The notes under the pieces were generated by a model that did no database searches, was not told where the DNA came from, and saw only the letters and a program-made list of their open reading frames with translations. A stretch of 64,000 bases of DNA from positions 1 through 64,000 of the forward strand of contig NZ_LMFQ01000026.1 of NCBI RefSeq assembly GCF_001426905.1. The letters run 5' to 3'. Both the position numbers and the translations under genes were made by a program. Shown in pieces: positions 46,802 through 56,582 of this stretch; position 1 is the stretch's first letter, and the number at the start of each line of letters is the position of its first letter. The stretch is from Caulobacter sp. Root1455. Its GTDB lineage: Bacteria; Pseudomonadota; Alphaproteobacteria; Caulobacterales; Caulobacteraceae.

Positions 46802-48823
46802 ATGACCGCACGATGCTACGCCGCCGCGGCGGCGGGCCTGATTTCGGCGGGCGCCGTCACGCCGGCCCTGGCGGCCCAGGAGGCGGTCACGCCCTACCCC
46901 GCCGCCTTCTTCGCCGACACCCAGCCCTATTCGGCCTTCGACATGATCGGCCGCGTTCCTGGCTTCAGGTTCGACGGCGGCGATAGCGAAGTGCGGGGCT
47001 TTTCCGGTGCGACCGGCAATGTCCTGATCGACGGCCAACGGCCGACCAGCAAGTCCGAAAGTCTCGAGACCATCCTGCGGCGCATCCCGGCTCGAGCCGT
47101 CGTCCGCGTCGAGCTGATCCGCGCCGGCGCGGCGGGCGTCGACATGCAGGGCCGCGGCTTGATCGCCAACGTGGTGCGGGTGCGCGAGACGACGACGCGT
47201 GGGCGGCTCGAGGCGTCCAGCGCCTTTCACCCCGACGGCGTCACCGCCCCGCGCCTGGCCGGCGAACTGTCCCGGCGACGCGGCGACCGGCTGCTGGAGT
47301 TGTCGACCTCCATCGGCCGCACGGTCGATGACAAAAAGGGCGAAGGCCCGCTCATCTGGACGCGTCCGGACGGAACCCAACAACGCGACGCCCTCTATCG
47401 CGAGGACAAGGGCGCGCGCGCGGCCGAGACGGCGATCGGCTATGAACGCCGGGCGCTCGGCGGCAAGTTGCGCCTCGACGCCAATTTGAGGAACGAGAAG
47501 ACCCGCGCCGACATCCTGGAAACCGAGCGCGCGCCCGACCCGTCGGTCGAAACGGTCGTCGAGCGCGAGCACGTCGAGGAGGTCGAGTTGGGAGGTCGCC
47601 TTGAGCGCCCCGTGTTTTCGTCCTGGTCGCTGGCGGCTCAAGCCTTGCGCCACGCCACCCGCACGCGAGGCGCCGACCAGTCGGCCGAGGGGACCGAGAC
47701 CTCGGCGACCCGCCTGTCCTCGGAGGCCGCGGAAACCATCGTTCGCCTCCTGCTTCGCCATGACGCCGCGACGGTCACGGTGGAACTGGGCGGAGAAGCC
47801 GCGCTCAACATCCTGGACAGCCGCTCGGCGCTCGAGAAGAACGGCGAGGCGATCGCCTTGCCCTCCGCCAATGTCCGGGTCGAAGAGCGCCGGGGCGAGG
47901 CGTTCATCATGGCCACATGGCGGGCGCGTCCCAGCCTCACGGTCGAGGCCGGCGCCCGTCTGGAGGCTTCGCGCTTGAGCCAGAGCGGCGACAGCCAGCT
48001 GGAGAAGAGCTTCCTCTACCCCAAGCCCCGCCTGCTGCTGACCTGGGCTCGGGACGAGCGGCGCCAGCTGCGGCTGGAGCTGGAGCGGCAGGTGGGGCAG
48101 CTGGACTTCGAGGATTTCGTCAGCTCGACCTCCCTGACCTCCAACACCGTCACCGCCGGCAATCCGGATCTCGAGCCCGACAAGACCTGGCGGCTGGCGG
48201 CGAGCTGGGAACAGCGTTTCGGCCAGGCTGGAGCGATCGTGCTAACCGCGCGGCACGACGAAATCACCGACGCCATCGATCGCGTGCCGATCGTCGGTCC
48301 CGGCTACGCCTTCGACGCGCCGGGCAATATAGGCCACGCCACGCGCGACGAGATCGCGCTGAACTTCAGCCTACCGCTGGACACTCTGATCTCCGGCGGC
48401 CTGCTGAAGGCCGACATCGCCGCGCGCCGTAGCCGCGTCGTTGACCCGGCCACCGGCGCTCGGCGCGGCCTGTCGGACGAACCGGCGCTGGAAGGCGCCT
48501 TGCACTTAACCCGAGACCTGACCGTTCGCAGGATGCGGTGGGGCGTCGACGCGGTGTTGGCCGAGAAAAAGCAGGTGTATCGTTTCGACGAAGTGCGCAC
48601 CGACAAGGTCGAGGCGCGCTGGTCGGCCTTCGTCGAGACGCGTCCAGCCTCCGCCTGGAACCTGCGCCTGGAGGTCGACAACCTGACCCGCGGCAAGGTC
48701 GATCGGCGGCGGGAGCGGTATGCGGGGCTGCGCGGCGCGGCGCGGCTGAAGCGCATCGAGGCCCGGAGCATGGATCACGGGGCGTTCGCGGGCGTGACCC
48801 TGCAACGATCGTTCGGCGGCTAG
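46802..48823 (+). CDS. TonB-dependent receptor 2
   Basis: A 673-residue outer-membrane receptor. A signal peptide (YAAAAAGLISAGAVTPALAA) is followed by a plug with IGRVPGFRFDGGDSEVRGFS, then GNVLIDGQRPTSKSESLETI and LRRIPARAVVRVELIRAGAA. The remainder is a beta-barrel ending VTLQRSFGG, slightly beyond the usual terminal aromatic. The plug resembles receptors with the FDGGDsEvRGFsGa.GNVLIDGqRP pattern seen in alphaproteobacteria. It diverges from the PepSY-RR-HK operon and shares its GTCAG-repeat region. The substrate is unknown; the common motif with a phytase gene makes a phosphate ester or its metal complex possible. Confidence 0.86.
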   Translation: MTARCYAAAAAGLISAGAVTPALAAQEAVTPYPAAFFADTQPYSAFDMIGRVPGFRFDGGDSEVRGFSGATGNVLIDGQRPTSKSESLETILRRIPARAVVRVELIRAGAAGVDMQGRGLIANVVRVRETTTRGRLEASSAFHPDGVTAPRLAGELSRRRGDRLLELSTSIGRTVDDKKGEGPLIWTRPDGTQQRDALYREDKGARAAETAIGYERRALGGKLRLDANLRNEKTRADILETERAPDPSVETVVEREHVEEVELGGRLERPVFSSWSLAAQALRHATRTRGADQSAEGTETSATRLSSEAAETIVRLLLRHDAATVTVELGGEAALNILDSRSALEKNGEAIALPSANVRVEERRGEAFIMATWRARPSLTVEAGARLEASRLSQSGDSQLEKSFLYPKPRLLLTWARDERRQLRLELERQVGQLDFEDFVSSTSLTSNTVTAGNPDLEPDKTWRLAASWEQRFGQAGAIVLTARHDEITDAIDRVPIVGPGYAFDAPGNIGHATRDEIALNFSLPLDTLISGGLLKADIAARRSRVVDPATGARRGLSDEPALEGALHLTRDLTVRRMRWGVDAVLAEKKQVYRFDEVRTDKVEARWSAFVETRPASAWNLRLEVDNLTRGKVDRRRERYAGLRGAARLKRIEARSMDHGAFAGVTLQRSFGG

Positions 48824-49041
48824 GCCGCCTTGCGCCCCGCCCCGCCCATGGCCCGCCAGCGCTCGCGCTTGGCCAAGGCCCGTTCCAGGGTCGAGCGCTT
48901 GACCGGAAGGCCCTTGCGCAGCTTCACCCAGGTGAACTCACTGATCCCGAACACGTCGAACAGGTAGCGATCGGTGATGGCCGGGAGGCTGGCGCGCAGG
49001 TCGGCGAACTCTTCGGACGTAACGGTGACGAGATCAAGCAT
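48820..49041 (-). CDS. Small HTH-like hypothetical protein
   Basis: A 73-residue protein. The middle reads SLPAITDRYLFDVFGISEFTW, VKLRKGLPVKRSTLERALAK, a pattern like a short Cro-type helix-turn-helix. There is no membrane segment. It overlaps the last 4 bases of the TonB receptor 2 gene on the other strand. A regulator function is possible but unproven; the family is not recognised. It could be read from the promoter region in the 85 bases before 49127. Confidence 0.55.
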   Translation of the reverse strand: MLDLVTVTSEEFADLRASLPAITDRYLFDVFGISEFTWVKLRKGLPVKRSTLERALAKRERWRAMGGAGRKAA

Positions 49042-49126
49042 GCGGCTTCGCGTCCTTCGGCGCGTGCGGAATCGCGAGCGCCCGGGTCAGCGCTCGGTAC
49101 GGCGGTTTGACTACAGATGTTGAACG

Positions 49127-49930
49127 TCAGGCGGTCTCGACCGGCCGCAGTTCGTGCAGCAGGGCGGCGCTCAGCTGCGGCGTCACGGCCAGGACCGTAC
49201 CGTTCATCAGGTCCAACGGCCGGCCCAAGGTGTCGGTGACCACGCCGCCAGCCTCGCGGACGATGACCGCGCCCGCCGCCATGTCCCAGGCGCTGACGCT
49301 CTGCTCCCAATAGGCGTCGAAGCGCCCGCAGGCGACATAGGCCATGTCGACCGCGCCCGCGCCCAGGCGACGCACGCCCGACACCCGATCCGTCAGCCGC
49401 TTCATCTCGGCGTGGAACTGTTCCTGCCGCGGCTTGCCCATGAAGGGGATGCCCACGCCCAGGATCGCCTGCTCAAGGCCCTGGCGGTTGGAGACCTTGA
49501 TCGGCTTGTCGTTGAGCCAGGCGCCCTGCCCGACCTCGGCCCGGAACAGCTCGTCCAGCATCGGCACATAGGTCACCCCGGCGATCACCTCGCCGTCGCG
49601 CGCCAGGGCGATGTTCACCGCCCAGATCGGCAATCCGATCAGGAAGTTGGCGGTGCCGTCCAGCGGATCGCAGATCCAGGTGTGCGAGGCGTCGGCGCCC
49701 AGCACGACGCCGCCCTCTTCACCCAGAAAGCCATAGTCCGGATAGGCCTGCGCCAGGATCGCCTTCACGGTCTGCTCGGCGCGCACGTCGGCGATGGTGA
49801 AGGGATCGGCGGGGCCGTTCTTGTGCTTGATCTCCAGGGTGGCGATCTCGGCGAAGTCCTGCTTCAGGCGGTCGCCGGCGGCGCGGGCCGCGTCGATCAT
49901 GGTCTGGATCAGGGGGGAAGGTTGGCTCAC
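49127..49930 (-). CDS. Inositol-1-monophosphatase family phosphatase
   Basis: A 267-residue phosphatase. Family marks are YGFLGEEGGVVLGADASHTW, WICDPLDGTANFLIGLPIWA (metal-binding DPLDGT) and YWEQSVSAWDMAAGAVIVRE followed by AGG. It removes the phosphate from inositol monophosphates (or related polyol or nucleotide phosphates) in the cytoplasm. The GTG at 49930 lies 2 bases after the MFS transporter stop, so the two are cotranscribed; the pair is preceded by an IolR-like box. Import of an inositol phosphate followed by dephosphorylation is the likely sequence. Alternatives such as fructose-bisphosphate or PAP phosphatase cannot be excluded from sequence alone. Confidence 0.92.
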   Translation of the reverse strand: MSQPSPLIQTMIDAARAAGDRLKQDFAEIATLEIKHKNGPADPFTIADVRAEQTVKAILAQAYPDYGFLGEEGGVVLGADASHTWICDPLDGTANFLIGLPIWAVNIALARDGEVIAGVTYVPMLDELFRAEVGQGAWLNDKPIKVSNRQGLEQAILGVGIPFMGKPRQEQFHAEMKRLTDRVSGVRRLGAGAVDMAYVACGRFDAYWEQSVSAWDMAAGAVIVREAGGVVTDTLGRPLDLMNGTVLAVTPQLSAALLHELRPVETA

Positions 49931-49932
49931 GA

Positions 49933-51279
49933 TCAGTCTCTCAGCTTCGTGCGCCACAGGCTGGTGGCGAGGGTCAGGGACAGGGCCGAGGCGCCGATCC
50001 AGAACAGGACGGCCGGTCCGAAGTCGTAGTGGCGCACGCCGTCGACGACGCGCATGCCTTTGTCGATCAGGGCGCCGCTGATCTGCTCCTGGATCGCCGC
50101 GCCGAGATAGCTGAACACGCCGATCAGGCCCATGGCCGCGCCAGCCACCCGCTTGGGGCAGATGTCGGTGGCGAACAGCCCGCCCAGCGAGGTGACCAGG
50201 GCCGTCATGCCCAGGCCGAACAGGATCATGCCGGCGATCAGCACCGGGTAGGTGTTGGGGCCGTAGAAGATGATCCCCAGCCCCGCCAGCTCCATCAGGC
50301 CAAACAGCAGGTTGGCCGGCGGGCGGCGGGCGTTGAACAGCTTGTCGGAGATGAAGCCGTAGCCGATGGCCCCGAAAATCCCGGCCGCGGTGCTGATCAT
50401 CAGCATGCCGCCCGCCTGGGCCAGGGAATAGCCCCGCGCCTCCTGCAGATAGAGCACGCCCCAGCTGTTGATCGCGTAGCGGGTCACGTAGATCAGGGCC
50501 GAGGACAGGGCCAGGGCCCAGACCGCCGGGATCTTGAGGATCTGAAGCTGGGTCTTGAAGGTGCTGCCGGCCGCCGACTTGGGCTTCTCGGCCTGCCAGT
50601 GGTCGTTGCGCCAGTCGGCGACGGTCGGCAGGCCCAGGGTCCGGGGCCGATCCTGGATCAGGAAATAGCTGCCGATCGCCACCAGGATCCCGCAGAAGGC
50701 CGGCGCCCAGAAGCCGTAGCGCCAACCCAGGGCGCCGACGACGCCGCCGACCGCCACGAAGGTCAGGCCCTCGCCGATCGAATGGGCGGTGCTCCATATG
50801 CCGTAGTAGCGGCCGCGCTCGCGGTTGGAGAACCACTGGGTCATCGACACCACGCCGGCCGGCGCGCCGAAGCTCTGGAACCAGCCGTTCAGGCCCCACA
50901 GCACCGCCGACAGGGCGACGGTGGTCGAGAAGCCCATGCCGATGTTGGCGATCGCCGAGATCAGCACGCTGAAGGCGAAGAACCGCTTCATGTTGGCGTG
51001 GTCGGCCAGGAAGCCGTTGGTCAGCTTGCCGAAGGCGTAGGTGTAGAACAGGGCCGAGCCGATCAGACCCAGCTCGGTTGGCGAGAAGATCCCCGCGTCG
51101 ATCAGCGGCTTCTTGACCATGCCCAGGGCCAGGCGGCAGGTATAGGACAGGCCGTAGCCCAAGGTGATGGCCACCATGATCCGGAAGCGATGGCGCTTGT
51201 AGAGCGTGTCGATCGCGCCCTGGTCGCCAAGCAGCGGCGCGTCGGGCCCGGGCGCGAAGAACTTCAGCAAGGCGGTCAT
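49933..51279 (-). CDS. MFS organophosphate-type transporter (GlpT/UhpT-like family)
   Basis: A 448-residue, 12-helix transporter of the OPA family: RHRFRIMVAITLGYGLSYTC, GLIGSALFYTYAFGKLTNGF, LADHANMKRFFAFSVLISAI, FSNRERGRYYGIWSTAHSIG and TSLGGLFATDICPKRVAGAA. OPA members exchange organophosphates such as glycerol 3-phosphate or glucose 6-phosphate for phosphate. Paired with an inositol monophosphatase and an IolR-like box at 51352-51374, the likely cargo is an inositol phosphate, but this is inference. The phosphatase gene starts 2 bases after its stop. Confidence 0.9.
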   Translation of the reverse strand: MTALLKFFAPGPDAPLLGDQGAIDTLYKRHRFRIMVAITLGYGLSYTCRLALGMVKKPLIDAGIFSPTELGLIGSALFYTYAFGKLTNGFLADHANMKRFFAFSVLISAIANIGMGFSTTVALSAVLWGLNGWFQSFGAPAGVVSMTQWFSNRERGRYYGIWSTAHSIGEGLTFVAVGGVVGALGWRYGFWAPAFCGILVAIGSYFLIQDRPRTLGLPTVADWRNDHWQAEKPKSAAGSTFKTQLQILKIPAVWALALSSALIYVTRYAINSWGVLYLQEARGYSLAQAGGMLMISTAAGIFGAIGYGFISDKLFNARRPPANLLFGLMELAGLGIIFYGPNTYPVLIAGMILFGLGMTALVTSLGGLFATDICPKRVAGAAMGLIGVFSYLGAAIQEQISGALIDKGMRVVDGVRHYDFGPAVLFWIGASALSLTLATSLWRTKLRD

Positions 51280-51351
51280 GATGCGGATCGTCTCCCCGGT
51301 TCCCGCGACGCTTCAAGCGGCGCCATCGTCGACCTCTGTCCGAACAGGCTA

Positions 51352-51374
51352 TTTCATTTCGATTTAGAATGGAA
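51352..51374. promoter_or_regulatory. Predicted IolR box upstream of the MFS/phosphatase operon
   Basis: TTTCATTTCG-ATT-TAGAATGGAA, same half-sites as the other boxes but with a 3-base centre. It ends 73 bases before the MFS start. Confidence 0.55.
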
Positions 51375-51494
51375 GATTTTTTCTACTTCGAGAACGATCT
51401 GGAACGCCCTGAAAAGAAGGGCCCCAAACCCGGAGGTTCGAGGCCCAGTTCAGCGCACGCAGGAGCGCTCTCGTTCGGGGGGAGGAGCCCGAAG

Positions 51495-52991
<1,497 letters not shown>

Positions 52992-53019
52992 GACGCGCTC
53001 CTTCTTTGTAGCTAGCCGA

Positions 53020-53826
53020 TCAGGCCTTGCGGGCGATCCAGTCGTGGGCCGGGTCGTTGCGGAAGATCCACTTGCGGTGCGGACCGGCCATGACATTGAG
53101 GTAGTAGAGGTCGTAGCCGTGAGGGGCTCCGACCGGGTGATAGCCGCGCGGCACCATCACCACGTCGCCGTCCTGCACGCAGACGGTCTCGTCGAGGCTC
53201 CGGTCGTCGGTGTAGACGCGCTGGAAGGCGAAGCCCTGCGGCGGGTTCAGGCGGTGATAGTAGGTCTCCTCCAGCGCGGTCTCCTCGCCGTCGGTCGCGG
53301 TGTCGTGCTTGTGCGGCGGATAGCTGGACCAGTGGCCGCCGGGGGTGATGACCTCGACCACCAGCAAGCCTTCGGCCGGAGCGGTCTCGGGCAGGATGTT
53401 GCGGACGTGACGGACATTGGTCCCCCGCCCGCGCACCTCGCGCGGCATGTCGCCGGCCGCGATCAGCCGCGGCGGCAAACCGGGCTTGCCCGGCGCCGAG
53501 CACAGCGCCAGTTCGACCGGAGTGACCGCGATGACCGTGAAGGCCGCGCCGGCCGGGGCGTAGACCGCGCCGGGCGCCGCGTCCTCGAAGACGCTGCTCC
53601 GGCCGCCGATCGCGCCAAAATCCTGTCCGCCGACGGTGACGCTCGCCGTGCCGCTCATCACCACCAGGCAGGTCTCGCGATCAACATCGCCGCCGCCCAG
53701 CGACTGGCCCTGCGCCAACTTGACGACCTTGAAGCCGACATGGCTCCAGCCGGCGCTCTGGGGCGTGACTTCAAGCACCGAGCCCGAAGCGTCGGGCGCG
53801 TGGGGGCGGACGAGGAGATTGGTCAT
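53020..53826 (-). CDS. iolB: 5-deoxy-glucuronate isomerase (IolB)
   Basis: A 268-residue double-cupin isomerase: NLLVRPHAPDASGSVLEVTP, the metal-binding WSSYPPHKHDTATDGEETAL and the late QDGDVVMVPRGYHPVGAPHG and YYLNVMAGPHRKW. It turns 5-deoxy-glucuronate into 2-deoxy-5-keto-gluconate. It is the fourth iol gene, 4 bases after iolE and 28 before iolA. Full length, no oddities. Confidence 0.95.
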   Translation of the reverse strand: MTNLLVRPHAPDASGSVLEVTPQSAGWSHVGFKVVKLAQGQSLGGGDVDRETCLVVMSGTASVTVGGQDFGAIGGRSSVFEDAAPGAVYAPAGAAFTVIAVTPVELALCSAPGKPGLPPRLIAAGDMPREVRGRGTNVRHVRNILPETAPAEGLLVVEVITPGGHWSSYPPHKHDTATDGEETALEETYYHRLNPPQGFAFQRVYTDDRSLDETVCVQDGDVVMVPRGYHPVGAPHGYDLYYLNVMAGPHRKWIFRNDPAHDWIARKA

Positions 53827-53830
53827 GACC

Positions 53831-54730
53831 TCACGCCGCCCTCAGGCCGGCCGCCGCGGCTTCCTTCTTGAGGGTCGCCAGGCCGATCTCGCCATATTCG
53901 CGGGGATTGGCGATGGCCGGATCCTGTTCGGCCTCGACGATGATCCAGCCCGAATAGCCGATCTCGGCCAGGGCCTGCATCACCGCTCCGTAGTCCAGGT
54001 AGCCGTCGCCGGGCACGGTGAACATGCCGGCCAACACGCCGTCCAGGAAGCTGCCGCCGCCGCGCGAGATCACCTTGCGGAACACCTCGCTGCGGATGTC
54101 CTTGCAATGCACGTGGGCGACGCGGTGCGGATAGCTGCGGATCATCGCCACCGGGTCCAGGCCGCCCAGCGCCGCGTGGCCGGTGTCGACGGTCAGGCCC
54201 ACCGACGGACCGGTATTGGCCAGGAAGGCCTCCAGGTCCTCTGGCCGCTCGACCACTGTGCCCAGGTGGTGGTGGTAGGCGAACCTCAAGCCCTGGGCCT
54301 GGATGTAGTCGGCCACCTTGGTCAGGCGCGCGCCGAACTCCTTCCAGCCCTCGGCGTCCAGGCGCGGCGTAGCCGACAGGGCCTTGGACTTGTCGCCGTG
54401 GATGGCGTTGCTGGTCTCGGCGTGGACGAAGACCGTGCTCTCCATGGCCTTGAGCAGGGCCAGGTGCTTCTGCAGGGCGGCGATCTCGTCGTCGGCCGAC
54501 TGGATCAGCAGGTTGCCGCTGTACCAGCCGCCGACCAGGGCCAGTCCGTAGCTGTCGAGCAGCGGCTTCAGCACCGCCGGATCACGGGGAAACACCCCGC
54601 CCAGCTCGACGCCCTCGAAGCCGATCGCCTGGCAGTCGGCCAGGACGCTGGCCAGCGGCGTGTCGCCGCCCAGCTCGGGCATGTCGTCGTTGATCCAGGC
54701 GATGGGGCTCACGCCGAAACGGATGGTCAT
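53831..54730 (-). CDS. iolE: myo-inosose-2 dehydratase (IolE)
   Basis: A 299-residue TIM-barrel dehydratase: FGVSPIAWINDDMPELGGDT, FEGVELGGVFPRDPAVLKPL, LVGGWYSGNLLIQSADDEI, YHHHLGTVVERPEDLEAFLA, TVDTGHAALGGLDPVAMI, VHCKDIRSEVF and IIVEAEQDPAIANPREYGEI. It removes water from scyllo-inosose to give a diketone. The ATG at 54730 starts the conserved segment (MTIRFGVSPIAWINDD); it lies 4 bases after the iolD stop. It is the third gene of the iol operon. Confidence 0.95.
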   Translation of the reverse strand: MTIRFGVSPIAWINDDMPELGGDTPLASVLADCQAIGFEGVELGGVFPRDPAVLKPLLDSYGLALVGGWYSGNLLIQSADDEIAALQKHLALLKAMESTVFVHAETSNAIHGDKSKALSATPRLDAEGWKEFGARLTKVADYIQAQGLRFAYHHHLGTVVERPEDLEAFLANTGPSVGLTVDTGHAALGGLDPVAMIRSYPHRVAHVHCKDIRSEVFRKVISRGGGSFLDGVLAGMFTVPGDGYLDYGAVMQALAEIGYSGWIIVEAEQDPAIANPREYGEIGLATLKKEAAAAGLRAA

Positions 54731-54734
54731 GGCG

Positions 54735-56582
54735 TCAGTCTCCCGTACGCTGTTGCTTGATCTTGTTTTCGTAGTCTTCCCGGGCCGCCTTGACGGCGGG
54801 GCGCACCGAGACCTCGGGCACCGCCACGTCCCACCACGCGCCGCCGCCTTCGGTGGTCGGCATGGGGTCGGTGTCGATGACCACGACATAGGTCCGGTCG
54901 CTGGCCTTGGCGCGTTGCAGCGCCGTCTCCAGCTCCGTCAGATTGGCCACCTTCTCCGACCGTGCGCCCAGGCTCTTGGCATGGGCGGCGAAGTCGATGT
55001 CGGGCAGGGTCAGATGGTGGGTGTCGGCCAGCAGATTGTTGAACGGCGCCCCGCCGGTCGCGGCCTGCAGCCGGTTGATGCAGCCATAGCCTCGGTTGTC
55101 GAGGACCGTGACGATCAGCTTGGTCCCCAGCATCACCGAAGTGGCCAGCTCTGAATTGAGCATCAGGTAGCTGCCGTCGCCGACCATCACGTGGACCTCG
55201 CGGTCCGGCGCGGCCATCTTGACGCCCACGGCGCCGGCGATCTCGTAGCCCATGCACGAGAACCCGTACTCGACGTGGTAGCCGCCGGGCTGCTTGGTGC
55301 GCCACAGCTTGTGCAGTTCGCCCGGCAGACCGCCGGCCGCGCAGACCACCACCGCGTTGTCGGACGCCGCGCGCGACACCGCGCCCAGCACCTGGGCGTC
55401 GGTTGGCAGCGCGCGGTCGTCTGGCGCCGTGGCGGCGTCGAAGATGGCGTTCCAGCCGGCGATGCGGCCAGCGGTCTCGTCCGCCCAAGCGGCGGGGGCC
55501 TTCCAGCCGTCCAGCCGCTCGGCCAGGGCGGCGGTCACCGCGCCGGCGTCGCCAACCACGCTGAGCGCGCCGTGCTTGTGGGCGTCGTGCGGGGCGACAT
55601 TGACCTGGACCAGCTTGCGGCCCGGCGCGCCGAACAGGGTCCGCGAGCCGGTGGTGAAGTCCTGCAGCCGCGTGCCGATCCCGACGATCAGGTCGGCGGC
55701 CTCGGCGGCGGCGTTGGCGGCCGACGAACCGGTGACGCCGATGCTGCCCAGATTGCGCGGATGATCCCAGACCAGAGCGCCCTTGCCGCCCTGCGTCTCG
55801 GCGACCGGCAGACCGGTGTCGTAGGCCAGGGCCGCCAGGGTCGCCTCGGCGCGGGCGTAGAGCACCCCGCCTCCAGCCACGATCAGCGGCGCCTTGGCGG
55901 CCTTGATCAGGCCGACCAGATCGTCCAGCTCGCGCGGATCGGGCCGCGGCGCGCGGATGCGCCAGACGCGCTTCTCGAAGAAAGCTTGCGGATAGTCGAA
56001 GGCCTCGGCCTGGACATCCTGGCAGAAGGCCAGGGTCGCCGGACCGCAGGTCGCCGGGTCCAGCATCGTGGCCAGCGCGCGTGGCAGGGCGTCCAGAATC
56101 TGCTCGGGCCGCACGATGCGGTCGAAATAGCGCGACACCGGCTTGAAGCAGTCATTGGCGCTGATCGTGCCGTCGCCGAAGTCCTCGACCTGTTGCAAGA
56201 CGGGGTCCGGCCGGCGGCTGGCGTAGACGTCGCCGGGCAGGAACAGCACCGGCAGGCGGTTGACGTGGGCCAGGGCCGCGGCGGTGACCATGTTGGTCGC
56301 GCCAGGGCCGATCGAGGTGGTGCAGACCATGGCCCGCTCGCGCCGCGACTGCTTGGCGAAGGCGATGGCGGCATGGGCCATGCCCTGCTCGTTGTGGGCC
56401 CGCCAGGTCGGCAGCACGTCGCGGACGCCGTGCAAGGCTTCACCCAGGCCGGCGACATTGCCGTGGCCGAAGATCGCCCAGACCCCGGCGAAGTACGGGA
56501 TGACGCCCTGGCGGGTCTCGACATGTTGCTGGCTCAGCCAGCGAACGGTCGCCTGAGCGGCGGTGAGACGAACAGTAGCCAT
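54735..56582 (-). CDS. iolD: 3D-(3,5/4)-trihydroxycyclohexane-1,2-dione hydrolase (IolD)
   Basis: A 615-residue ThDP enzyme: VWAIFGHGNVAGLGEALHGV, AHNEQGMAHAAIAFAKQSRR, SIGPGATNMVTAAALAHVNR, LPVLFLPGDVYASRRPDPVL and the ThDP motif VGDGSYLMLNSELATSVMLG, TKLIVTVLDNRGYGCINRLQ. It opens the inositol-derived ring to 5-deoxy-glucuronate. The ATG at 56582 overlaps the iolC stop by one base (TAATG), so translation is coupled. Confidence 0.95.
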   Translation of the reverse strand: MATVRLTAAQATVRWLSQQHVETRQGVIPYFAGVWAIFGHGNVAGLGEALHGVRDVLPTWRAHNEQGMAHAAIAFAKQSRRERAMVCTTSIGPGATNMVTAAALAHVNRLPVLFLPGDVYASRRPDPVLQQVEDFGDGTISANDCFKPVSRYFDRIVRPEQILDALPRALATMLDPATCGPATLAFCQDVQAEAFDYPQAFFEKRVWRIRAPRPDPRELDDLVGLIKAAKAPLIVAGGGVLYARAEATLAALAYDTGLPVAETQGGKGALVWDHPRNLGSIGVTGSSAANAAAEAADLIVGIGTRLQDFTTGSRTLFGAPGRKLVQVNVAPHDAHKHGALSVVGDAGAVTAALAERLDGWKAPAAWADETAGRIAGWNAIFDAATAPDDRALPTDAQVLGAVSRAASDNAVVVCAAGGLPGELHKLWRTKQPGGYHVEYGFSCMGYEIAGAVGVKMAAPDREVHVMVGDGSYLMLNSELATSVMLGTKLIVTVLDNRGYGCINRLQAATGGAPFNNLLADTHHLTLPDIDFAAHAKSLGARSEKVANLTELETALQRAKASDRTYVVVIDTDPMPTTEGGGAWWDVAVPEVSVRPAVKAAREDYENKIKQQRTGD